Shown one piece after another: positions 17,055 to 24,224 of a stretch of DNA of 64,000 bases. Within the stretch, counting starts at the first letter, position 1; each line of letters begins with the position of its first letter. The DNA comes from Shewanella ulleungensis (lineage in GTDB: Bacteria > Pseudomonadota > Gammaproteobacteria > Enterobacterales > Shewanellaceae). The stretch covers positions 310,001 to 374,000 of the forward strand of contig NZ_BMQW01000003.1 in the NCBI RefSeq assembly GCF_014648315.1, written 5' to 3'. A program made the position numbers and the translations under genes. Below the pieces are notes generated by a model. That model did no database searches. It was not told the DNA's origin and saw nothing but the letters and a program-made list of their open reading frames with translations.

Positions 17055-19256
17055 ATGTTCACGAAAAAATCTATCGGGTTATCCCACACGCCAATTGCTT
17101 TAGCGGTTATTGCTGCATTGAGCTCGCCTATTGTTATGGCTAAAACTGCAGATGTTGAGCAGGTCACGCCAGAATATGAAAAAATGGAAGTCATCGTTGT
17201 TAATGCTGATTTTAGTAATATCAGTCTTGATAAAATGCCATCAAGCGTCACGGTTATTGATGCGCAACAATTAGAAGACGAAGGCGCGCAGCATTTTGAA
17301 GATGTGCTCAATTCAATTGCTAATTTTAACTGGTCTGGCGGCAGTTCACGACCTAAGTATTTTCAAATTCGCGGTGTAGGTGAACAAGAGCAATACCAAG
17401 GGGCACCAAATTCTTCAGTTGGTTTCGTGGTCGATGATATTGATTTATCAGGGCTGGGAATGGTGTCTAGCATGTACGACATGCAACAAGTTGAAGTGCT
17501 GCGCGGACCGCAAGGAACTCAATACGGTGCCAATGCGTTAGCTGGCTTAATCTACTTAAAAAGTAATGATCCTACCGATTCATTTGAGCATGGCGCTAAA
17601 GTCAGTGTAGGCGATGATGATTTGCGTACGTTTTCTGGTTTTAGCTCAGGGCCACTAAACGACTCTGGTAAGTTACTGTATCGCGTGTCTGTTGAGCAAC
17701 ATAATCAAAATGGTTACCGTGATAATTTATACTTAAACAGCGACGACACCAATCAACGTGACGAATTAAGCGCTCGCGCCAAATTACGTTGGTATGCCAC
17801 CGATGATTTACAAATCGATTTAACTTTATTACATGCTAATTTCGACAATGGCTACGATGCCTGGACACTCGATAACAACAGCAGTAATACCTTAACCGAC
17901 CAACCTGGTATTGACACCCAAGAAACCACCGGCGCAGGACTTAAGTTTATTTATACTGGTGCAACCGCATTTGACTTTACCTCGCTAACCTCTATTGCGC
18001 AAACAGACCACCACCACGCGTATGACGGTGACTGGGCAAACCCTGACTATTGGGCCAGTAAGCAATGTACATTGTACGATGACGATTACAACGTTACAGG
18101 GAGTGAGCCATGTGTGTACGATTACACTTGGGATAAAGAGGGTGACCGTCGTACATTAACTCAAGAGTTTCGATTATCGTCTAAAGATGCAGGGCGTATT
18201 CTTGCTGGCACTACCGATTGGTTAGTGGGTGTTTATACCATGAACCTCAATGAAGATAATGACTTGTATTCTGAGTACAACACTTGGCCAGACGAAGTGT
18301 TGCAGTCGAGCTACGAAGCTACAAATTATGCTGTATTTGGTCAATTAGATACTCAATTAGGCAATGATTATTTGTTGTCTACCGGTTTGCGTTTTGAGCG
18401 CAGAGACAGTGAATATCGCGACAGTAATAATGATAACTTTGACCCGTCAGAAAACATGTGGGGTGGTCATATCGCATTATCTAAAGCCATTAATAGCAAC
18501 CACAATGCCTATGCACGCATTGCTAGAGGCTATAAAGCGGGTGGCTTTAATATGACGCTGCCCACTGAATTAGCCAACAAAAAAGAGTTTGATACCGAGA
18601 TTTTATATAACTATGAAGTCGGCATGAAGTCGACTTGGTTAAACGGCCAAGTTGATTCTACGTTAGCGATATTCTTTATGGATCGTGAAGATCAACAAGT
18701 ATCAGCATCTTTACAAGATCCTGATAATCCACAACGATTTGTATTATTTACAGAAAATGCAGGTAGCTCGCAAAACTATGGTGCCGAGGTTGATGCCAGA
18801 TGGTACGTCACTGAGAATATTGAGTTTTACGGTAGCGTTGGTTGGTTAGAAACCGAATATGGCCAGTATGAATACAGTGATAAATACGGTTCGATTATCG
18901 ATTTGTCGGGTCGTGAACTCGCCCATTCACCTAATTTTACTTACAGTGCGGGTATGACTTATGTCGCTGATTCGGGCTGGTTTGCTAATATCAACGCGAG
19001 TGGAAAAAGTGATTTTTATTACTCAGACAGTAATGAGTCAACATCAGATGCCTACACCATTTATAATGCCCGCCTAGGTTACGAAACTGCAACATGGTCG
19101 GCTTACTTATGGGGCCGTAATTTATTTGATAAAGAATACGGTGTGCGCGGGTTCTATTTTGGCAATGAACCTGATTTAGATTGGGCTGACAAACAATACA
19201 TTCGTTATGGTGATCCTCGTCAAGTGGGTGTCACGTTCGACTATAAATTTATGTAA
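17055..19256 (+). CDS. TonB-dependent outer-membrane receptor, probable thiamine transporter
   Basis: The 733-residue precursor has a signal peptide (cleavage near AMAK-type sequence at residue 30-32), a TonB-box-like stretch (MEVIVVNA, about 41-48), a plug domain (about 58-165, LRGPQGTQYG near 150) and a 22-strand barrel ending in an aromatic-rich C-terminus (DYKFM). The TPP riboswitch and the downstream genes point to uptake of thiamine or a phosphorylated thiamine across the outer membrane, powered by TonB-ExbBD. Substrate is inferred from regulation; the family as a whole transports many ligands. Confidence 0.9.
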   Translation: MFTKKSIGLSHTPIALAVIAALSSPIVMAKTADVEQVTPEYEKMEVIVVNADFSNISLDKMPSSVTVIDAQQLEDEGAQHFEDVLNSIANFNWSGGSSRPKYFQIRGVGEQEQYQGAPNSSVGFVVDDIDLSGLGMVSSMYDMQQVEVLRGPQGTQYGANALAGLIYLKSNDPTDSFEHGAKVSVGDDDLRTFSGFSSGPLNDSGKLLYRVSVEQHNQNGYRDNLYLNSDDTNQRDELSARAKLRWYATDDLQIDLTLLHANFDNGYDAWTLDNNSSNTLTDQPGIDTQETTGAGLKFIYTGATAFDFTSLTSIAQTDHHHAYDGDWANPDYWASKQCTLYDDDYNVTGSEPCVYDYTWDKEGDRRTLTQEFRLSSKDAGRILAGTTDWLVGVYTMNLNEDNDLYSEYNTWPDEVLQSSYEATNYAVFGQLDTQLGNDYLLSTGLRFERRDSEYRDSNNDNFDPSENMWGGHIALSKAINSNHNAYARIARGYKAGGFNMTLPTELANKKEFDTEILYNYEVGMKSTWLNGQVDSTLAIFFMDREDQQVSASLQDPDNPQRFVLFTENAGSSQNYGAEVDARWYVTENIEFYGSVGWLETEYGQYEYSDKYGSIIDLSGRELAHSPNFTYSAGMTYVADSGWFANINASGKSDFYYSDSNESTSDAYTIYNARLGYETATWSAYLWGRNLFDKEYGVRGFYFGNEPDLDWADKQYIRYGDPRQVGVTFDYKFM

Positions 19257-19265
19257 GTTCAACAG

Positions 19266-19285
19266 CGGCACCACCCGGTGCCGCA
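19266..19285 (+). other. GC-rich intercistronic hairpin in the thiamine operon
   Basis: GCGGCACC (19266-19273) and GGTGCCGC (19278-19285) form a perfect 8-bp stem with a 4-base loop. No U run follows, so it is unlikely to be a full terminator. It could stabilise the receptor mRNA or reduce read-through into the cytoplasmic salvage genes. Confidence 0.55.
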
Positions 19286-19305
19286 TACCTTTTAGGATAT
19301 GAGCA

Positions 19306-19566
19306 ATGAAATTAACCGCTGAAATCAGTATGTATCCATTCAACGAAAACTATCTTGATCCAATAAAGTGGTTTATTGATCGTGTTGACAGTTATGACAA
19401 TATTGAGCGCGTAACCAATGCCATGGCCACGCAAGTGTGCGGTGAGTATAGTGATGTTATGTCAATGTTAGCCATTGAAATGCAAGCCGCCCATAAAAAG
19501 TGGGGTAAAGCCGTATTTGTATGTAAATTTATTGGCGGTCAACTTGATCTTAGCCATAGCGAATAG
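19306..19566 (+). CDS. YkoF/MTH1187-type thiamine-binding protein
   Basis: This 86-residue protein corresponds to a single YkoF-like ferredoxin-fold domain (MKLTAEISMYPF start, then a helix and VTNAMATQVCGEYSDVM). Bacillus YkoF, made of two such domains, binds hydroxymethylpyrimidine and thiamine. No signal peptide is present, so it would act in the cytoplasm, perhaps handing thiamine from PnuT to the kinase. AGGATATGAG precedes the ATG. It sits inside the TPP-regulated operon and ends 5 bases before pnuT. Confidence 0.8.
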   Translation: MKLTAEISMYPFNENYLDPIKWFIDRVDSYDNIERVTNAMATQVCGEYSDVMSMLAIEMQAAHKKWGKAVFVCKFIGGQLDLSHSE

Positions 19567-19571
19567 CTGCC

Positions 19572-20249
19572 ATGAATGATGTTATCTTAGCCATTCAACA
19601 AGCTTTTAGCGAAGCGTCGGTGATGACATTTTGGGAAGCCATTGCTGTCATGCTTGCGCTCGTCTATCTGATCCTAGCAATGCGAACTAATATCTGGTGT
19701 TGGTCAGCCGCTTTCCTGAGCACAGCAATTTATACCGTATTGTTTTGGAATGTGTCGCTATTAATGGAGTCGGTGTTGAATATCTATTACATGGGCATGG
19801 CTGTTTATGGTTATTGGCTGTGGTTGCATGTACCTTCTATGCAGGAATCTCCACGCCATGAAGTCAATACGCAACTGAATATTACCAGTTGGTCTTTGAC
19901 TACCCATGGTATCGTAATCGCTGTGACTGCTTTGGTGTCGATTATAGTGGGTTATGGTATGGCGAATTATACCAGTGCAGCGTTTCCTTATATCGACGCA
20001 GCAACCACCTGCTTTGCCGTTGTTACTACGTATTTAGTGGCAAAAAAGGTGCTCGAGAACTGGCTATATTGGGTCGTCATTGATGTGGTTTCTATCTACC
20101 TATACTTCCAAAAAGGACTGATGTTGACCTCAGGTTTGTTTATTTTATATGTCGCAATGGCTGTTGCCGGTTACATGATGTGGCGTAAAAAATATCAACA
20201 CGCCATTGTTAAACAAGATAAGCTTTCTCAACAAACAATTAGTGTATAA
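19572..20249 (+). CDS. pnuT: PnuC-family thiamine transporter (PnuT)
   Basis: The 225-residue protein has 7 to 8 hydrophobic segments and the PnuC family motifs (NIWCWSAAFLSTAIYTVLFW near residue 36; WLYWVVIDVVSIYLY near 165). PnuC homologues behind TPP riboswitches are known as PnuT and facilitate thiamine diffusion across the inner membrane, with trapping by phosphorylation. The next gene is a kinase of the right type. The Shine-Dalgarno is weak and the gene is probably coupled to its neighbour. Confidence 0.9.
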   Translation: MNDVILAIQQAFSEASVMTFWEAIAVMLALVYLILAMRTNIWCWSAAFLSTAIYTVLFWNVSLLMESVLNIYYMGMAVYGYWLWLHVPSMQESPRHEVNTQLNITSWSLTTHGIVIAVTALVSIIVGYGMANYTSAAFPYIDAATTCFAVVTTYLVAKKVLENWLYWVVIDVVSIYLYFQKGLMLTSGLFILYVAMAVAGYMMWRKKYQHAIVKQDKLSQQTISV

Positions 20250-20285
20250 TCACAGCATTATCAGATTGTTATTGCGGTAAAATTT

Positions 20286-21311
20286 ATGTCATCACCTTTA
20301 CTCACGTTACCCAGTGAGTTAATTAATACATTGCAGCAGGCTATGCCCGCTGCAATGTATCACTCACTATTAACGCAATGTACTGCCGTCACCTTATTAA
20401 ATACAGGCTTAAGTAACCAAAACTATTTGTTGTCTTGCCCATCGGCTGACAAGGTGTTGCGTGTAAATCGATGTGACAGTAATTGGTGTGATAGGGTGCT
20501 TGAAGTTGAATGCTGGCGCTCAGCTATCGCGGCAAATCTCGCGCCGCAACTCGAGTGGGTGAGTGAAGACAAGCAATTTTACTTAAGTGATTTTATCGCT
20601 CAACCGCAAGGTGATTGGAGCCAATTTTCATCAATGTTTGGCCACTCATCAACTCGGCCATTGGCAGTGATGCCTCATCCTAATGTGGATACGGTTACTT
20701 TATTGGCGCAATTGTTTGCTTCGCTGAGTCAATTACCCGTGCCATCTAAAAGTATGAGTGTTAGTGCTCAATGGCAACAATATGCCCTGCAATTAGATGC
20801 AATGAGTCAACAGCAAACCCATGCACAGTGGCATCACGCATGGCAAACTTTACAGTGCATGAATGTGCGCATAAGACATTGGTTATCGCAGTTAGAGTCT
20901 TGTGTACTGTTGCCCATTTTTTGTCACCGTGACTTAACGCCATATAACCTACTGTTAAGTACTTCGTCAGTTAATAGCGCATTGCCTCAAAGTAAACTAT
21001 TTTGTATTGATTATGAGTACGCTATTGCCAGCCATCCATTGTTTGATTTAGCCAGCACTGTAGCAACGCATAATTTAACAAAAGAGCAAACCGCGCAATT
21101 AATTCACAAGGTTATTGTACAATATTGCCAATCGTCAAGTTTGACCGACGTGGCGGCAGCTAAAGCTGCAATGCCTGCTGCGATTAACTGTTTTTGGTTA
21201 TTTTCAGCCATGTGGGCACTGCTCATGGCGGCTAATGCACCGCAAGAAGATACATTAGCGATGTCTAAGTACATTAAATTTTATAATCAATACTTGGCTC
21301 TGATCCATTAA
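20286..21311 (+). CDS. Aminoglycoside-phosphotransferase-fold kinase, probable thiamine kinase
   Basis: The 341-residue protein has the choline/aminoglycoside kinase fold with the catalytic CHRDLTPYNLLL motif near residue 213 and the metal-binding CIDYEYA near 240. ThiK of E. coli belongs to this fold and phosphorylates thiamine. Its place at the end of the TPP-regulated operon, next to PnuT, supports a thiamine-trapping role. Sequence alone does not exclude another small alcohol as substrate. Confidence 0.78.
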   Translation: MSSPLLTLPSELINTLQQAMPAAMYHSLLTQCTAVTLLNTGLSNQNYLLSCPSADKVLRVNRCDSNWCDRVLEVECWRSAIAANLAPQLEWVSEDKQFYLSDFIAQPQGDWSQFSSMFGHSSTRPLAVMPHPNVDTVTLLAQLFASLSQLPVPSKSMSVSAQWQQYALQLDAMSQQQTHAQWHHAWQTLQCMNVRIRHWLSQLESCVLLPIFCHRDLTPYNLLLSTSSVNSALPQSKLFCIDYEYAIASHPLFDLASTVATHNLTKEQTAQLIHKVIVQYCQSSSLTDVAAAKAAMPAAINCFWLFSAMWALLMAANAPQEDTLAMSKYIKFYNQYLALIH

Positions 21312-21352
21312 TCGACGTATATAGAAGTTCACTTAATTTTGAGGGATCAATT

Positions 21353-22198
21353 GTGACCAAAAAACTGTTGTTGTTATTGTGCTGTACGATTTTCTTTGTT
21401 GGCTGCTCAACCAAGGTGAGTTATTTTTTCCTCGATTGGGCTATTGAGTGGGAAGTCGAAGAATATGTTGACTTAAACCGTGATCAGCAAAATAAGTTTG
21501 ATCACGTTGTGGAACAGTTTTTAGTATGGCATCGACAAGAAGAGTTACCACGTTACCGCGATCAATTAACGCTATTATCAACACAAGCCAATGACTATTC
21601 ATTAACACCAGAGCTGTGGCAACAGCAAGTCACTATGGCAAAAGCACACTGGTATCGTATTTTTAACGTTGTGATGCCAGAACTACTGCCCATTATTGGC
21701 AGCTTTGATGACAAACAAGTTCAACAAGTGTTAACTCAGTTAAAAAAAGAACAAAAAGAACTCATCGAGGAATATGCAGGTAAAGAGCAAGCAGAGTTAG
21801 TAAAAGATTCTGATAAACGTATCGAAAAACGGTTAAAGGAATGGACTGGCAGTATTAGTGAAGCACAAAAACAGATTATTCACCAAGCTAACACTGAGCG
21901 ACTAACCACCTTAGATATGTGGTTGGAATATCGTCATGAATGGTTGCGACAATTTGAACAAGCCTTATTACGCCGAAATGAGACAGACTACTTTGCGGCA
22001 CAAATGACCCGTTTACTCACTGCACCTGATGAGCTTAAATCGTCAGTGTATCGAGACAATGTTGACGTCAATACCCATAAGTTTGGAGTGATGTTGATAG
22101 CATTAAACCAAACATTTACTGACAAACAACGAAAGCATTTTAACAGTAAATTAAATGAACTTGTCAACGATTTAACCGAGCTGCACCTAGATAAATAA
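21353..22198 (+). CDS. DUF6279 family lipoprotein
   Basis: The 281-residue product begins with a lipoprotein signal (FFVGCS, cysteine at residue 18) and is otherwise a charged, mainly helical protein. The N-terminal region FLDWAIEWEVEEYVDLNRDQQ is typical of DUF6279. The start is GTG, preceded by GAGGGA. No function is established. Predicted location is a lipid-anchored periplasmic protein. It starts 41 bases after the kinase gene and could be co-transcribed. Confidence 0.75.
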   Translation: MTKKLLLLLCCTIFFVGCSTKVSYFFLDWAIEWEVEEYVDLNRDQQNKFDHVVEQFLVWHRQEELPRYRDQLTLLSTQANDYSLTPELWQQQVTMAKAHWYRIFNVVMPELLPIIGSFDDKQVQQVLTQLKKEQKELIEEYAGKEQAELVKDSDKRIEKRLKEWTGSISEAQKQIIHQANTERLTTLDMWLEYRHEWLRQFEQALLRRNETDYFAAQMTRLLTAPDELKSSVYRDNVDVNTHKFGVMLIALNQTFTDKQRKHFNSKLNELVNDLTELHLDK

Positions 22199-22290
22199 CT
22201 GAACGTCATCTAGATTAATAAGCGCAAGCTGAAATATTTCGGTGTTAGAGCAGGTCTCTTAATTCACTACACATTTAGGACTCAGTATTT

Positions 22291-22884
22291 ATGCAGGCGT
22301 TAATCGGATTATATCAAAAAATTCTACAAGCTATTAAACATTCAGAAGGCTTAGCCGCTTTGGCGTTAAGGCTTTATCTCGCACCTGTATTAATGCAAGC
22401 AGGATACAATAAATTGTCGCATTTCGAAGACACTGCTGCTTGGTTTGGCAATCCTGATTGGGGTTTAGGTTTACCTATGCCTGAGGTGATGACAGCATTA
22501 GCGGCCGGAACAGAGCTTATTGGCGGTTTTTTATTATTAATCGGTTTAGCCACTAGATTAGTAGCATTACCTATGATGGTCACTATGCTGGTTGCTGCGT
22601 TTGCGGTGCATTTACCTAATGGCTGGTTAGCGATTGCCGATGCTAGTTCATGGTTAGCGAACGAGAACGTGATTGCCTCAGCAGAAAAATTAGCCGCGGC
22701 AAAGTCTATTTTACAACAACACGGTAATTACGAATGGCTTACTAGTTCAGGTAATTTTGTCATTTTAAATAATGGGATTGAGTTTGCCATTACTTACTTA
22801 TTTATGTTGTTAGCATTATTCGTAATAGGTGGTGGGCGTTACACCAGTGTGGATTATTTTATTAGCCGTCGCTTACTCAAGTAA
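22291..22884 (+). CDS. DoxX-family integral membrane protein
   Basis: A 197-residue membrane protein with the DoxX-type arrangement: an N-terminal amphipathic segment, a first helix with RLYLAPVLMQAGYNKL, two central helices (GTELIGGFLLLIGLATRL and following) and a C-terminal helix. A loop insertion (about 110-155) is present as in YphA-like members. Function is uncertain; relatives take part in redox or oxidant responses. A clear terminator follows. Confidence 0.82.
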   Translation: MQALIGLYQKILQAIKHSEGLAALALRLYLAPVLMQAGYNKLSHFEDTAAWFGNPDWGLGLPMPEVMTALAAGTELIGGFLLLIGLATRLVALPMMVTMLVAAFAVHLPNGWLAIADASSWLANENVIASAEKLAAAKSILQQHGNYEWLTSSGNFVILNNGIEFAITYLFMLLALFVIGGGRYTSVDYFISRRLLK

Positions 22885-22918
22885 TTTTATTAACTCGGTT
22901 GATTAAATCGCATCAATT

Positions 22919-22947
22919 AATCCCACCAAACTGGTGGGATTTTTGTT
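22919..22947 (+). terminator. Terminator after the DoxX gene
   Basis: AATCCCACCA (22919-22928) pairs with TGGTGGGATT (22932-22941) around a 3-base loop, followed by TTTGTT. The position between the DoxX stop and the next start fits. Confidence 0.85.
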
Positions 22948-22984
22948 AATATCGACCACATCATTTTTTTAAAGGATTGTGATC

Positions 22985-23533
22985 TTGGACGCAAAAGAAT
23001 TGTTATTGACCCGCCAATCGACCCCACGTCTTGTGGCCCCAGCGCCAAATGCAGAACAACTGGCATTTTTACTTGATGCTGGCGCAAGAGTGCCCGATCA
23101 CGGCGCGCTAACTCCCTGGGAATTTATCATTGCGGTCGATGAGGGTTTAGCAAAACTGGCCGATATTTTTGTTGCCGCCGCCAAAGCACAGGGTGCAGAT
23201 GAGGCCATGATAACTAAAGCTGGTAATATGCCATATCGTGCTCCGATGGTAATCACCGTTGTAGCCAAAACGCAACAGCATGACAAAGTGCCGGCTATTG
23301 AGCAGCACATCGCAGCAGGTTGCGCCACTATGGCAATGCAACAAGCGGCATTTGCATTAGGCATTGGTGCTGTGTGGCGCAGTGGTGATTTTGCATTTAA
23401 TGCTGATGTAAATAACGCACTGGGATTAGCGGCAGAAGACCAAATTGTCGGTTTTTTATATGTTGGCACCCCAGCCGTGGTGGCACCCACAAAACCATTA
23501 AAAAGTGGTCAGCAATTTGCGCGTTATTTATAA
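22985..23533 (+). CDS. YdjA-type nitroreductase family protein
   Basis: The 182-residue flavoprotein has the FMN-binding nitroreductase fold with RQSTPRL near residue 9 and RVPDHGALTPW near 36, and ends with the conserved VGTP region. E. coli YdjA has the same size and architecture. The start is TTG 22985: AAAGGA lies 8 bases upstream and the resulting MDAKELLL matches the family N-terminus, whereas GTG 22979 is too close to the ribosome site. Natural substrate unknown. Confidence 0.88.
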   Translation: MDAKELLLTRQSTPRLVAPAPNAEQLAFLLDAGARVPDHGALTPWEFIIAVDEGLAKLADIFVAAAKAQGADEAMITKAGNMPYRAPMVITVVAKTQQHDKVPAIEQHIAAGCATMAMQQAAFALGIGAVWRSGDFAFNADVNNALGLAAEDQIVGFLYVGTPAVVAPTKPLKSGQQFARYL

Positions 23534-23584
23534 GTGCCATAAGGCAATAATCTTAGATTAGAGGCAATAGCGTTTGCCTCTGTC

Positions 23585-23836
23585 ATGCATTATCGACATA
23601 AAGGGGAGGCGAAATGGATAAAAGTCGAGGCAATAACGAAGCAAAATGGAGGGGTGTTTTATCCCTATGCTCTTACTTCAACTGCGATGGTCATGCTTTT
23701 GCTCAACGCTGGAATAGGCAATAATAATTATGATATTAATGCCGATACAATCATGAATTTATATTTACCAGTAATAGTACTTTTACTTTGCATTTGGATT
23801 CCAATGTTGAAAGTTATGCGCTTGGTAAAGCAATAA
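23585..23836 (+). CDS. Small two-helix membrane protein, probably frameshifted
   Basis: The open frame of 83 codons encodes two hydrophobic segments (about 29-45 and 58-80) but starts with a polar stretch that has no good ribosome site. A strong AGGGGAGG stands before ATG 23614 in another frame, which reads MDKSRGNNEAKWRGVLSL before leaving the hydrophobic pattern. Removing one T at about 23668 joins the two frames into a ~73-residue protein whose first helix would be a normal 21 residues. So the gene is either inactivated by a 1-nt insertion, mis-sequenced, or read by frameshifting. No family recognised. Confidence 0.5.
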   Translation: MHYRHKGEAKWIKVEAITKQNGGVFYPYALTSTAMVMLLLNAGIGNNNYDINADTIMNLYLPVIVLLLCIWIPMLKVMRLVKQ

Positions 23837-24224
23837 ACTTACTTTAATGCAAGTACTGTAAGTCATTCACTTAAATTCGCACCAAAATACTAGTTAGATA
23901 CTTATAACACCTAACTCAACACGTTCGCATTCCCCACAAGGCAAAGAATGACACTTCTTAAGTCCTATCGTGGCTAGCCGAAAGGGGGAATGCGTAAAAT
24001 GTAAAGACTCGTTCCCCCCCTTTTCTGGAGCACAAAAGCTTGCCTTGTTTGATACTGGCGTTACGTCATTGGCTTCAATTTCTTTAAGTTCAGCCTAAAC
24101 CAAACCCATTACAAGCCGGATCTGAAACATGATGAGTATTACATAATGAGTTTAACAGGCCCCAGTTTTACCATATGCTTTCAAGTCCTTTGTTTATCAA
24201 ACAAGTTAGTGTCTCAAAAATCTG
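23837..24224. other. Non-coding stretch with an imperfect-palindrome element
   Basis: About 390 bases without a credible gene. The only structure seen is a 10-bp inverted repeat, CGCATTCCCC (23926-23935) and GGGGAATGCG (23985-23994), 49 bases apart, followed by a seven-C run near 24015. It resembles the debris of a mobile or duplicated element but no transposase, attC consensus or target duplication could be shown. No clear terminator for the gene at 24225 was found. Confidence 0.45.

Noticed and set aside
23926..23994. Integron attC site or insertion sequence end
   Set aside because: No RYYYAAC/GTTRRRY pair in the right arrangement, no transposase or integrase, and no target duplication.
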